The notes: generated by a model from the sequence alone, not told the origin. A DNA stretch of 64,000 bases from Vibrio sp. FE10 (GCF_030297155.1 NZ_AP028068.1:1798001-1862000); one strand, 5' to 3'. Shown: positions 34,801 through 43,281, counted from the first letter of the stretch. Translations and numbers: made by a program.

Positions 34801-35640
34801 TTAGATAACGCCAAGCTCTCTTAGACGTTCCATTAGGTATTCATTTGCCGTGTACTTTTCAGACAGAACCACTTCTGGTTTCGGGTGAAGGAAAAGAGGC
34901 AAAGAAATTCGAGACTTTTCTTGGCGAGCACCTGATGGGTTGATTACACGGTGAGTCGTTGATGGGAAGTAACCACCAGACGCTTCTTGCAGCATGTCAC
35001 CGATGTTGATGATCATGTTGCCGAAGTCACATGGCACATCAATCCACTCATCATTCTGAGATTTAACTTGAAGGCCAGGCTCGTTAGCTGCAGGCAGAAC
35101 CGTTAGAAGGTTAATGTCTTCATGAGCTGCAGCGCGGATCGCACCTGGTTCTTCATCACCTTGCATTGGTGGGTAGTGAAGAACGCGAAGCAGTGTTTGT
35201 TCGCTGCCATTAATCATTTCAGAAAGCGCGATTGAGAACTTCTCTTGTACTTCTTTTGGCGCATGCGCTTCAACCCAACCTAGCAGCTCTTGAGCAAAAG
35301 CATTAGCACGTTGGTAGTAATCTAGAATCTGTTCTTTTAGCTGTTCAGGAATCTGACCCCAAGGGTATACGTGAAAGTACTCTTTGATGTCTTTTACAGT
35401 GTGGCCCTTTGCAACTTCAGACACTGAAGGTGGAAAATATCCATCTTGTGTTTCAACATTGAAGTGGAAGTTCTCTTTCTCTTCAGAAATGAAGAACTGG
35501 TACCAGTTCTCGTAAATTGACTCAACAAGCTCTTTTGGGATCGGGTGATTCTTAAGAACACCAAAACCCGTTTCACGTAGAGAGCGAACAAATTGTTCTG
35601 CTGCGTCGTCAGCAAGGTAATCGACAGTTTCCAGTTTCAT
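34801..35640 (-). CDS. 2-oxoglutarate/Fe(II)-dependent dioxygenase, isopenicillin N synthase family
   Basis: A 279-aa soluble oxygenase with the double-stranded beta-helix fold. The iron-binding facial triad is visible as His173-x-Asp175 (AAHEDINLLTVLP) and His230 (STTHRVINP). The 2-oxoglutarate or substrate-binding R-x-S motif is Arg244-Ile-Ser246. The N-terminal region (TGFGVLKNHPIP) is typical of this family. The natural substrate is not known for the Vibrio proteins. The gene stands alone between two terminators, so context gives no pathway. Confidence 0.85.
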   Translation of the reverse strand: MKLETVDYLADDAAEQFVRSLRETGFGVLKNHPIPKELVESIYENWYQFFISEEKENFHFNVETQDGYFPPSVSEVAKGHTVKDIKEYFHVYPWGQIPEQLKEQILDYYQRANAFAQELLGWVEAHAPKEVQEKFSIALSEMINGSEQTLLRVLHYPPMQGDEEPGAIRAAAHEDINLLTVLPAANEPGLQVKSQNDEWIDVPCDFGNMIINIGDMLQEASGGYFPSTTHRVINPSGARQEKSRISLPLFLHPKPEVVLSEKYTANEYLMERLRELGVI

Positions 35641-35816
35641 GACTTTTCTTTCTTGTTATGTAGTGATGCAACGATTTTAAGGATCGCTTTGTTGTAAATC
35701 AAACTTTTGTGAAACTCTCGCAACCGTTTGTCTAGATACTGGGCGATAACGCTAGTTTTCAACAAATATGGTGATTAGAGCACAATTGAACACTGTTCAT
35801 TATTGTGTAACTATAC

Positions 35817-36359
35817 ATGAAACTAATACAGGATCTGATGATGACAATTACGCCACTTGCTCAAAATAGACCTCTACTCTCACTAACTGCTGTCTATCTT
35901 GTTATCTTTCTCTTTTCAGCCTTTGCTCCGTCTTCAAGAGCCGTTTGGATCGCTGAGATTATCCCTGCTCTCGGTATTCTTGTCGGGATATGGTGGCTAT
36001 CCACCAAACTGACCTTTTCAAAGACGGCTTACGTTTTAATGTTCATCTGGTTGGTTCTGCATACGATTGGCGCTAAGTACACCTTCGCTGAAGTCCCCTT
36101 TGATTGGTTTAATAACCTGATTGGATCTGAGCGCAATAACTTTGACCGTGTCGCGCATTTCTCTATTGGTCTTTATGCCTATCCACTCGCTGAATATTTA
36201 ATTCGTAAGAAACTGGCTCAACCAGTGTTGGCTTGTTTCTTTGCTCTATTTGCCATCATGAGTGTTGCAGCAGGTTATGAGATTATTGAGTGGTGGTACG
36301 CGGAGGTTGCAGGTGGTGATGAAGGTATCGCATTCCTTGGTTCACAAGGTGAGCCTTAG
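35817..36359 (+). CDS. DUF2238 integral membrane protein, YjdF-like
   Basis: A 180-aa inner-membrane protein with about five or six TM helices. Family features include the acidic region FAEVPFDWFNN, the conserved-looking FDRVAHFSIGLYAYPLAEYLIRK helix pair, and GYEIIEWWYAEVAGGDEG near the C-terminus. The start could be ATG 35817 or ATG 35838, the latter with AGGA nearby. The function is unknown. It is the last core gene before the mobile island and may be intact on both sides of the insertion. Confidence 0.8.
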   Translation: MKLIQDLMMTITPLAQNRPLLSLTAVYLVIFLFSAFAPSSRAVWIAEIIPALGILVGIWWLSTKLTFSKTAYVLMFIWLVLHTIGAKYTFAEVPFDWFNNLIGSERNNFDRVAHFSIGLYAYPLAEYLIRKKLAQPVLACFFALFAIMSVAAGYEIIEWWYAEVAGGDEGIAFLGSQGEP

Positions 36360-36496
36360 TTATCACTACAGAAAAAACAACCAAGTCTGCATAACCATTC
36401 ACCCTTTACCGCACCTTTAATTCTCGCCTAACCGACTGAAATAACTGAACAATCAGCACTCATTGCCAAAAATTAATCATGAATTTGCTCGTATTA

Positions 36497-36661
36497 CCCT
36501 TTACGGGAGAAACATAAAAAGGAAATGATACCGAGGCTGACAAGCGCATCGCGCTTGGCAGGCGAATATCTTTCTGGAGGGGGCGGCGCGGGACACGCAA
36601 AATTGCGAAGCAATTTTGTGGGTAGCCGTTCCCTCCACCTTTTTTGTTTCCCCGTAAAGGG
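36497..36661. repeat. 165-bp structured element with near-perfect terminal inverted repeats
   Basis: CCCTTTACGGG at the left end matches the reverse complement of CCCGTAAAGGG at the right end, and the match extends through ACATAAAAAGG / CCTTTTTTGT with two one-base gaps. Inside are CAAGCG/CGCTTG, TGGAGGG/CCCTCCA and CAAAATTGC-GAA-GCAATTTTG hairpins. This layout resembles a miniature inverted-repeat element or a highly folded RNA. Confidence 0.6.
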
Positions 36662-36923
36662 CAAAGCGCGTTATTAATTTTTGGTGTTCACCAAACTCAT
36701 AGCACACATCAAGTAACCTAGACACTTGAACCTATGTCCTGTGATCTTGGCTAACCAATACAGGCTAACTGTTCATCTATCCTCGCCCTGCTCGGTCTAC
36801 TCACTATTGCCGAACAATTCACTGGCTCACGCCGAGGATGGTAAAGGAAGAACTAAGCGGGGGCATACGAAAAACAGTTCTTTTTTAAAGCAACACGGAG
36901 CCGAACGCCTCGCATACTTCTCT

Positions 36924-37020
36924 CCCTTATCAGCTTGCTGATTTAGGGAGAGTAAGCGAGGAAAGCATTCGCGTGATTGCGTTACACCTCGTCAGCCCTT
37001 GTCAGCTTGCTGACTTAGGG
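36924..37020 (+). repeat. Two 25-bp near-palindromic direct repeats
   Basis: CCCT-TATCAGCTTGCTGATTT-AGGG at 36924-36948 and CCCT-TGTCAGCTTGCTGACTT-AGGG at 36996-37020, 72 bp apart. Each can fold into a hairpin (CAGC/GCTG with CCCT/AGGG outside). The paired changes A to G and T to C keep the stem, a hint of selection on structure. Confidence 0.65.
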
Positions 37021-37147
37021 ATGCGTGGAAGTAAAGTAATTGCGTGAAGCGTCAGGAGGGCGGAGAGGAAGCGCAGAAAAAAGAAGGGTGTATTTCCGTA
37101 TGACTTTAGCTTCGTTCGTAGATGCCAATCCGTGAGGCATCAAAGAA

Positions 37148-37265
37148 TCCATAATCTTCCCTAGAAGATTATGGAATTAAGAGTGGGAGCGGGAGGCTTG
37201 CCCTCCCCGAGCACTCTTAACCTCTCACAGAGCACACGTCATTCACTGCACTCACAGCGTGTGCT
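37148..37265. repeat. Three consecutive stem-loops
   Basis: TCCATAATCTTC / GAAGATTATGGA (37148-37175, perfect 12 bp, four-base loop), TTAAGAGTG / CACTCTTAA with an inner GGGAGGC / GCCCTCCC stem (37177-37220), and AGCACACG / CGTGTGCT (37231-37265). The last is flanked by direct CCTCTCAC repeats. Confidence 0.6.
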
Positions 37266-37473
37266 CACCTCTCACGTCAGGGCTGCCGCGAACAGACTTC
37301 CCCGCCGATTTACCGTTTGTTAGTTAGACACACCCTAACCGTAGGTCACATACTTATGGTCGGCTCGCGCCGTGGCACGGTGTTGAGGGTTCATACGCTT
37401 TGCCGCATGTTCGGCGTCATTTAAGACTGTGGGTTACTTGGTGAGTGTCGGTGTTTATCCTGCCGACTACAGC

Positions 37474-38181
37474 TTAATGCACTGTAGCGTATAGGCTACT
37501 CGCGTCTGCTTGCAGTGCTACGTACTTGTGCTTCTCGTTTGATGTGCTCAAGCGCCCTTTAGCTCTCATGTCTTGGTAGTTGTGGTATCGACGCCAATCT
37601 GCTGTCGACATCTGTCCTGTACCTAAACATCGAACACATATTGCTTTGGCAACCGTTCCTTTCCACACACCAGAACCTTCGCAAGATGGACAAGCTGAGT
37701 AAGGTTCGATCACCTCACGGGCTTCATAGTTCTTATCCGCTAGTATCTTCGACCACTTAACCATGTCACGGCGTATCTCAGGTGTTGGAGGAACTCGTGT
37801 TAACTCTCTGTATGAGCGGTAACGTTTCTTTGTTCTTGTCGCTTGTTTGACGACATTAGCTCCCAACTCAGGCGTTAAACCTTTGTACTTGCCGCGACGG
37901 TGCTGTTGATAGCGATCCTCGGCTTCGTAATAGGTACTCTGTGCCACTTCCACTTCTTCTGGTGTCATCGGCTCGTCGTAATCTTCTGGCGTTGGGTTAT
38001 CGACCAACTTGTTAAGCATTTGGCGATTGAACTCGCCTGTTTCGGTGTTAACAACTTCGATGTCTCGTAAATCGTTAACGATAGACGAGTACAGCGTTGG
38101 GGCTGTTTTTCTCTTTGTCGGCTTCGTATTAAGCCCCTTGTACGTGAGTTTCGTTGTTAACTCTATGGTTAAGAGTTTCAT
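37474..38181 (-). CDS. Protein with a DnaJ-type CxxCxGxG zinc finger but no J domain, 235 aa
   Basis: A 235-aa soluble protein. Its C-terminal part holds two DnaJ-type zinc-binding motifs, CPSCEGSG (Cys164, Cys167) and CVRCLGTG (Cys182, Cys185), enough for one zinc site. The N-terminal two-thirds are charged and helical (PMTPEEVEVAQSTYYEAEDRYQQHRRG) with no J domain or HPD motif. Single DnaJ-like fingers occur in phage late-transcription antiterminators and in chaperone cofactors, so a role in antitermination or protein folding for the island is possible but unproven. ATG 38181 follows AGGAGGA at a good distance. The downstream region has no gene, so it is the last gene of its unit. Confidence 0.65.
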   Translation of the reverse strand: MKLLTIELTTKLTYKGLNTKPTKRKTAPTLYSSIVNDLRDIEVVNTETGEFNRQMLNKLVDNPTPEDYDEPMTPEEVEVAQSTYYEAEDRYQQHRRGKYKGLTPELGANVVKQATRTKKRYRSYRELTRVPPTPEIRRDMVKWSKILADKNYEAREVIEPYSACPSCEGSGVWKGTVAKAICVRCLGTGQMSTADWRRYHNYQDMRAKGRLSTSNEKHKYVALQADASSLYATVH

Positions 38182-38229
38182 GGTGTCCTCCTGTCGATGG
38201 TTCGTTATTCACTTAATGACAGCTACAAA

Positions 38230-38257
38230 AAAGCCCCGTCATTTCTGGCGAGGCTTT
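38230..38257 (-). terminator. Terminator behind the 65-aa gene
   Basis: AAAGCCCCG at 38230-38238 and CGAGGCTTT at 38249-38257 form a nine-base stem with a G-T pair. On the minus strand it is followed by TTTTTTG. The stem abuts the stop codon of the upstream gene. Confidence 0.75.
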
Positions 38258-38454
38258 CACTGAATTATCCACTGGTTACATATCGTGAGCCCTTTTCGAA
38301 GAACGGTTTTTAAGCCGCTTTTTGACCACGTTTGCACTTCTTTGGCTTTGTAATTAAAGACAACAACTTGGCTTTGGTCTGTATGTCTACGATATAGAAT
38401 ATCCAGTACGGGTTCGCTTGTGATGAGTTGCAGTCTTGGGCTAAATCTCTTCAT
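38257..38454 (-). CDS. Small basic hypothetical protein, 65 aa
   Basis: A 65-aa basic protein starting at ATG 38454, with AGGAG nine bases upstream. The sequence has no signal peptide or membrane helix; it is rich in arginine, lysine and leucine (LQLITSEPVLDILYRRHTD, TWSKSGLKTVLRKG). This could bind nucleic acid, but no family is recognised. It is followed directly by a terminator, and the next gene on this strand has its own ribosome-binding site. Confidence 0.5.
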   Translation of the reverse strand: MKRFSPRLQLITSEPVLDILYRRHTDQSQVVVFNYKAKEVQTWSKSGLKTVLRKGLTICNQWIIQ

Positions 38455-38644
38455 TGTTTTTTACTCCTATGCAGTTAGCTAAGTGTTTCTTCTAGGTTCA
38501 CGGGAGTAGGTTCATCAGATTCAAATCCTAATTACTCACTTCGAAACCAAAAAGAAACAGGCACACGTCTGTCAGAACGACGCATACATAACCTCACAGG
38601 CTCTCTGCCCTCTAATCACTAGAACCACTTCGCTTGCGATTAAC

Positions 38645-38696
38645 GTCCCACAAAAGAAAAAGGGACTTTTCCTGTGGGCTACAGAAAAAGTCCCTT
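38645..38696. promoter_or_regulatory. Alternative hairpins upstream of the nuclease-STAND gene
   Basis: AAGGGACTTTT at 38660-38670 and AAAAGTCCCTT at 38686-38696 form a long stem, extended by CTGT/ACAG. An overlapping alternative pairs CCCACA (38647-38652) with TGTGGG (38674-38679), and GTCCC at 38645 can also compete for GGGAC. The two folds exclude each other. The rest of the 444-bp stretch up to 38898 has no gene. Confidence 0.5.
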
Positions 38697-38898
38697 CAAA
38701 TAAAAAGCAAACAGGCCGGGGGTTGCTTTAAAAGAAAAGTTGCTCAGAAAATTTTTTAAAAAAACCTAGCCCCTCTTATAGTTCAGTGATCAATTTCACA
38801 TAAAACATATGCAGTTCGTATCATCCATGATCTATATCTAGGTATCACCCCATCTCTAACTGTATGATCGGCTGCAAATTTTTCCCCATTGGTTGTGT

Positions 38899-41655
38899 AT
38901 GAAAATAGAAGTTGTATGTAAGAAAGGTGAAGCCCAAAAGGTAAAAGGCGACCTATTCGAGAACTTGGCATCGGATTTACTAAACGCGCAGAACTATGAA
39001 GTTACCGAAGAAGTTCGAGTTACAGGTTCGGAGCTTGATTTACTTTGCAAGCATCGTGTTAGCAACAAAGAAATCTACGTCGAATGTAAAGCGCAGAAAG
39101 ACAAGATTGGCTCACCTATAATCACCAAGTTAATCGGTACGGTTGTCGCACATGATTATCAAGAGGGGTGGTTAGTATCTACAGCGGAGTTTGGCAAAGA
39201 TGCACTCGGACTTGCAGACAAAATAAAGAGCAAGCCAATCGCTGAATCATCTAAGTACAGCTTCTATACTCCAGATAGAGTCGTAGACTCTCTGATCTCT
39301 GCCGGAGTTATTGTTAGGTTCCCGACAGAAAAAGCGGAAGCATTCGCAGGGGTTGATAACCTAGGTAGTACAACTCTACTAATCTCGGAACTTGGTCGCT
39401 TTTGGTGCGTTTACACTTTGAAAGGAGGCTCTCCAAGCGGTGTTTTAGTATATAGCGCAAAAACGGGATTACACATCACGGACACAGATACACTAACAAA
39501 TATTTCGAAGTTAGATTCTACACTAGCAAAGTATGACCTATTCGTAGGCGAGGTTAAGGCTCTAAATAAAATAAGCTTAACTAAACCACAGAAATTACCG
39601 TCAGTCGTAGAAGTTCAGATTGGTGACTCATGGGATGACTATCGCCCTGCTCGTCCTAAAGACTTCGTAGGTCGCGATGAACTCCAAAAGAACATTCTTT
39701 CATTTCTTGGTTCGATAAGAGATAAGGAGTCGTCGACTCGAATATTTGCGATAACAGGTAACTCGGGACTCGGTAAAAGTTCATTGATTGCGAAATTACG
39801 AGATCGCGCAAAGAATAAACACTACAAGAACAAATACTATGTGTTCGCCGTAGATATTCGTGGCGCAAAATCTCCGAACTACATCAACGCTGCCCTACTT
39901 AAAGCTCTAAAAGAAGCACAGAACTTTGGTGTGGGTGACAAAATAGAATTAAAACTGAGTGACCCAGACGCACCGCTCTCATCAGATAGCATCCAAACTT
40001 ATTTGGAGTCAGTCGAGAAGCAAGACAAAGTGATTTGTTTGGTGTTTGATCAGTTCGAAGAACTCTATTCAAAACCAGAATTATTTAGTGTGTTTGAATC
40101 AGCGAAAAGCTTAATGCTTGAGGTAGCAGCACTGAAAGGTAACCTAGCTCTGGGTTTTGCATGGAAAACCGATAGTACGACTCAGCAAGACCACCCGGCA
40201 TACCATATGTGGCATGAGTTGAAAGACTTGCGCCGTGAATATAGGTTAGAGATCTTCGATAGTGGTGAGGTGTCTAAATCTATCACTACATTCGAAAAAG
40301 AGTTCGACCAAAAAATCACACCAGATATTCGACACCAGATCACTTATGCATGTCAGGGTTTCCCTTGGTTGCTTAAAAAGCTATGCATTAACTTACGAGA
40401 AAGCTACAAGCGCGGTTCTAGTGCTGACGTATCTTTAGCTGACTTAGATGTTGCTAGATTGTTCGCTAATGACTTAGAACAATTGTCTCAATCAGAACGC
40501 ACTTGTTTGGATATTATTGCTGACAGAGCACCTGCGGATTGGAGTGAGATCATTGAGCTGTCTAGTGTCGCCGATGTAAATCAACTCGTTCACAAAAGAA
40601 TGATTATTCGAAGCGGCGACCGTCTAAACATCTACTGGGATATTTTTAAAGATTACCTAATTACAGGTAAAGTACCATTTATCCCTTACAACTATACTCC
40701 TACCTCAGATTTTTTCGCGCTAATGAGTCTTGCGCGCGAGCTAAAGTTTGATTGCTTCACTAGTTCAAACGATCTGGTTGAGAAGTTACAAAAAACTGAG
40801 AAGACAATACTAAACGTCGGCTCTGACTTGGTTATGTTCGGTATTGCAGAAAGAAATGGTTCTAATTTCAAGTTACACTCTCAAGTTACAGAGCTTACTG
40901 ACTTTAACTGTTTAACTATCATCCGACGTAAACTTGCACGTCATAGTTTTAAACTATCTCTATACAAGCAGTTTGCGGGTCAGGTGGTTAATCACAAGCA
41001 ACTGCTTGACACCTTTAAAGCCTCAATGCCGAAAACAGGTCATAGTGACAATACATGGTCTGTATATAGTCGTAGGCTAACCAAATATCTCCAGTTAACA
41101 GGTTTCTTAGTTCAAACTGGACAAGACTACACCATTCAAGATTCCGCTGTCGCAGCTGTTTCTACCGAACAATTCAAAGTTAGGCACAAAGGCAAACAAC
41201 GAAGCAAAGTGTTTTCTTCTACAGTATCCCCGCATAGAGCGATGCAAACATTTAAAGCTTTCCAAGCCAGCGGCAACTTCATAGAGCTAGAAAACCAAGG
41301 TCACCGAAATCAGTTGTCAGTTCTCAAACGATTCGAGTTAATTGTGCTCAATGACGCAGGTTCTTATGCCATCAACCATGCTCTTATTGATAAGCATGGC
41401 GGTGATGTGGAGGCACTTTGGATCGCAGCTAAAAATGAACCTGCTGTCCAGAAGTGTATTGAATACTTGTCTAACGACCTCTCTCTAAATGGCGCTAAAG
41501 TTGGTGAATTGATTGCAAACGATTTTGGGCTTACTTGGAAAGAAGGAAGTAGGAAGCGCGGCGGTAACAGTATTCGTCAATGGTCTCTGTGGGTAAAACA
41601 AGGTATTGAAGACAGTAGTATCCCGTCACTACCCGGCAGAAACAGCAAATCTTAG
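38899..41655 (+). CDS. Restriction-type nuclease fused to a STAND-like NTPase
   Basis: A 918-aa protein, probably an antiphage defence gene. The first ~90 residues look like a PD-(D/E)xK nuclease of the Mrr type: Glu21 in GDLFENLASDLL, Asp47 in GSELDLLC and Glu62-x-Lys64 in IYVECKAQ. A linker of unknown type follows (about 100-260). A NTPase begins at FVGRDELQ, with Walker A GNSGLGKSS (Gly287-Lys293-Ser294) and Walker B LVFDQFEELYS (Asp384). DQFEEL is a hallmark of nSTAND-type NTPases. The remaining ~500 residues are helical with winged-helix-like segments and may form the sensor. By analogy with STAND defence proteins, ligand binding would oligomerise the NTPase and switch on the nuclease. 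ATG 38899 lacks a clear ribosome-binding site. Confidence 0.75.
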   Translation: MKIEVVCKKGEAQKVKGDLFENLASDLLNAQNYEVTEEVRVTGSELDLLCKHRVSNKEIYVECKAQKDKIGSPIITKLIGTVVAHDYQEGWLVSTAEFGKDALGLADKIKSKPIAESSKYSFYTPDRVVDSLISAGVIVRFPTEKAEAFAGVDNLGSTTLLISELGRFWCVYTLKGGSPSGVLVYSAKTGLHITDTDTLTNISKLDSTLAKYDLFVGEVKALNKISLTKPQKLPSVVEVQIGDSWDDYRPARPKDFVGRDELQKNILSFLGSIRDKESSTRIFAITGNSGLGKSSLIAKLRDRAKNKHYKNKYYVFAVDIRGAKSPNYINAALLKALKEAQNFGVGDKIELKLSDPDAPLSSDSIQTYLESVEKQDKVICLVFDQFEELYSKPELFSVFESAKSLMLEVAALKGNLALGFAWKTDSTTQQDHPAYHMWHELKDLRREYRLEIFDSGEVSKSITTFEKEFDQKITPDIRHQITYACQGFPWLLKKLCINLRESYKRGSSADVSLADLDVARLFANDLEQLSQSERTCLDIIADRAPADWSEIIELSSVADVNQLVHKRMIIRSGDRLNIYWDIFKDYLITGKVPFIPYNYTPTSDFFALMSLARELKFDCFTSSNDLVEKLQKTEKTILNVGSDLVMFGIAERNGSNFKLHSQVTELTDFNCLTIIRRKLARHSFKLSLYKQFAGQVVNHKQLLDTFKASMPKTGHSDNTWSVYSRRLTKYLQLTGFLVQTGQDYTIQDSAVAAVSTEQFKVRHKGKQRSKVFSSTVSPHRAMQTFKAFQASGNFIELENQGHRNQLSVLKRFELIVLNDAGSYAINHALIDKHGGDVEALWIAAKNEPAVQKCIEYLSNDLSLNGAKVGELIANDFGLTWKEGSRKRGGNSIRQWSLWVKQGIEDSSIPSLPGRNSKS

Positions 41656-41726
41656 CATTTTAAGTGACAGCGTTATAATCTACCGCATGAACTACGGTGT
41701 CGTTTCGATGATAACGTGGTTGTAGA

Positions 41727-41765
41727 AAAGCCTCGGCAACAGATTTGGTGCCGAGGCTTTTTGTT
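41727..41765. terminator. Bidirectional terminator between nuclease-STAND and the terminase-like operon
   Basis: AAAAGCCTCGGCA and TGCCGAGGCTTTTT form a perfect 12-bp stem around a ten-base loop. It is flanked by A-rich and T-rich tracts, so it works for both convergent units. Confidence 0.9.
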
Positions 41766-41798
41766 TATGTGACCTATAGCACTAAGCATAAAATCCAT

Positions 41799-42299
41799 TT
41801 AACTTGTTCGTTTGTAATCTTCGGGGTTCAGGATAATCTCGCGACCACCGATTGAGTTTCCGAGTGCTGCCAGTAATTCTTCTTCGGTTTGAGCGAGTAC
41901 ATCCCGTTTAGATGTGATAGTAACCTCTTGTTTCTCAGGTGCAGCTAAACCGTGTAACTTAACCATACTATCCACCGCTTTGATCATCTCGGTAGCATTC
42001 ACAGCCATAGCATACGCGTTGTTATAGAGTGCTTGGGCGTCACCTCTAGTGAATTTATCCGGTTTAGCCTGAACTATCGCGGTGTTTGCGGTTTTTGCTT
42101 CTGCTACGGAGTCGAGCATAGCCACTATATCCGGTCTGCGTTCTAGCAGTAAGACGGCAGACTCAGACTCAACCCCTGCTGCATCCCCTGCCTGCCGTGG
42201 CGACTGACCTGCCGAACGCTGCACCACGTACATAAGTTCTTGTTGGGACATCGTAGGATTAATGCCACTACTCATCGCTTTGATTTGTTCGTAGTTCAT
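41799..42299 (-). CDS. Terminase-small-subunit-like protein (second copy), 166 aa
   Basis: A 166-aa soluble protein that resembles phage small terminase subunits in general design. The N-terminal part has a helix-turn-helix-like stretch (ELMYVVQRSAGQSPRQAGDAAGVESESAVLLLERRPDI in outline). A helical middle follows, then a C-terminal segment typical of small terminases, MVKLHGLAAPEKQEVTI. Small terminases recognise the packaging site and hand DNA to the large subunit; satellites use their own version to redirect a helper phage's packaging. The family call is by eye. The start overlaps the stop of the 62-aa gene (TAATG), so translation is coupled. Confidence 0.5.
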   Translation of the reverse strand: MNYEQIKAMSSGINPTMSQQELMYVVQRSAGQSPRQAGDAAGVESESAVLLLERRPDIVAMLDSVAEAKTANTAIVQAKPDKFTRGDAQALYNNAYAMAVNATEMIKAVDSMVKLHGLAAPEKQEVTITSKRDVLAQTEEELLAALGNSIGGREIILNPEDYKRTS

Positions 42300-42487
42300 T
42301 AGTGAGTTCCTCGTTTGAATAGCTCGTATGCTCTGGCGTCTAACGCATTGGCTAATGGTTCAGCATCGGGTAGTGTCGTCAGCCCTAGCACTATTGCGCG
42401 GAATGTTTCGTTGTCCCACACACAGTCGCCGTGTTCGGCAACTAAATCGTTTAACGCCCTACCAATGGACTCGTAGAAATCAGTCAT
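42299..42487 (-). CDS. Small acidic hypothetical protein, 62 aa
   Basis: The open frame reaches 42583, but ATG 42487 is chosen because AAGGTGG lies six bases upstream and the gene then starts just 18 bases after its neighbour. The product is acidic and helical (ESIGRALNDLVAEHGD, LPDAEPLANALDARAYELF). It is the third gene of a four-gene minus-strand operon with two terminase-small-subunit-like proteins. No family is recognised. Confidence 0.55.
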   Translation of the reverse strand: MTDFYESIGRALNDLVAEHGDCVWDNETFRAIVLGLTTLPDAEPLANALDARAYELFKRGTH

Positions 42488-42504
42488 TAGTTGCCACCTT
42501 ATGG

Positions 42505-43281
42505 TTACTGGTTTATCCATGCTTCCACTAGAGCTTCGGGTAATAGTGCTAGGGTTTGCTCGGCACACCCGCGAGTCATCCACTCATCGTATGTTGGACG
42601 GTACAAACCTTTAACGTTGAAACCAACCGAATTAGACACACTTCCTGCGTTACCGAATCCGTCAGGGTTAGCCGTTCGCTCTGCGCGTGCGGTGTACTCC
42701 AATTCGCGGGTAGCTTTACGTACTGCATCGACAATTCGTTCGGTTCGGTCGTGTTCACTGGTAGCTTTACCACCCATCAACCACGCCAGTTCGATAAGTG
42801 ACACTAACTCAGGGTTAGTTAGTGCATCTGTTGCTGTCTGTACGTTACGTTCGTGCAGGGCTGCTGCTTGTTGTCGTTGCTGTTTTTCGGCTTCTGCTGC
42901 TCGCTCGGCTTCACGTTCACGTACTTGTTGCTGCTCGGCTAACCACTCAGCTTCGATGTGTTCGAATAACGCTTTACCTGCTGTAGTCATAACTGGCGAG
43001 AATGTCGCTGCAAGCAGTGTGTCGCTAATGGACTTAGCCACTGTGACTTCGTTACCTAGCTCGTTTAGCAGTGACTCGGCGTTTACTTGTCCGAGAACAA
43101 ACGAACCAAGGGTCGTTAGTTCGAAACCATCTGCGCCCTGTCGTGCGCTGATTGGTAGCAAGGTGTCCAACAGTACAGACGGTGCTACGGTTAAACCCAT
43201 CTGTAACGTTAGGTCATAGGCTGTAGCTAGTGATTTAGAGCCACCGTTGAATAGCTTCGGTAATAATTTATTTACTGTCAT
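42505..43281 (-). CDS. Coiled-coil hypothetical protein, 258 aa
   Basis: A 258-aa soluble protein with three parts. An N-terminal helical domain (about 1-110) comes first, then a long charged coiled coil (about 110-145: EWLAEQQQVREREAERAAE, then KQQRQQAAALHERN), then a C-terminal domain ending LALLPEALVEAWINQ. It lies between two terminase-small-subunit-like genes and its start overlaps the upstream stop by 14 bases. Coiled coils of this type occur in phage morphogenesis proteins, but I cannot name the family. The 242-aa plus-strand frame covering the same DNA is low-complexity and is a shadow. Confidence 0.6.
   Translation of the reverse strand: MTVNKLLPKLFNGGSKSLATAYDLTLQMGLTVAPSVLLDTLLPISARQGADGFELTTLGSFVLGQVNAESLLNELGNEVTVAKSISDTLLAATFSPVMTTAGKALFEHIEAEWLAEQQQVREREAERAAEAEKQQRQQAAALHERNVQTATDALTNPELVSLIELAWLMGGKATSEHDRTERIVDAVRKATRELEYTARAERTANPDGFGNAGSVSNSVGFNVKGLYRPTYDEWMTRGCAEQTLALLPEALVEAWINQ

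Larger units (their letters stand above)
36662..37473. other. Structured non-coding stretch at the island's left side, about 810 bp
   Basis: No convincing gene; the frames here (for example 36726-36941) have neither ribosome-binding sites nor protein-like composition. The stretch is full of dyads: TTGGTGTTCACCAA at 36681-36694, two 25-bp near-palindromic copies at 36924-37020, a 12-bp perfect stem at 37148-37175, a nested stem at 37177-37220, and AGCACACG/CGTGTGCT at 37231-37265. It could hold an attachment site, a packaging site or a structured RNA. Confidence 0.5.

Noticed and set aside
36726..36941. 71-aa plus-strand frame
   Set aside because: No start signal; translation is not protein-like; the region is dominated by hairpins.
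42491..43219. 242-aa plus-strand frame
   Set aside because: Antisense to the 258-aa coiled-coil gene; low-complexity Ser/Cys/Arg-rich translation, no ribosome-binding site, and the opposite strand fits a coupled operon.
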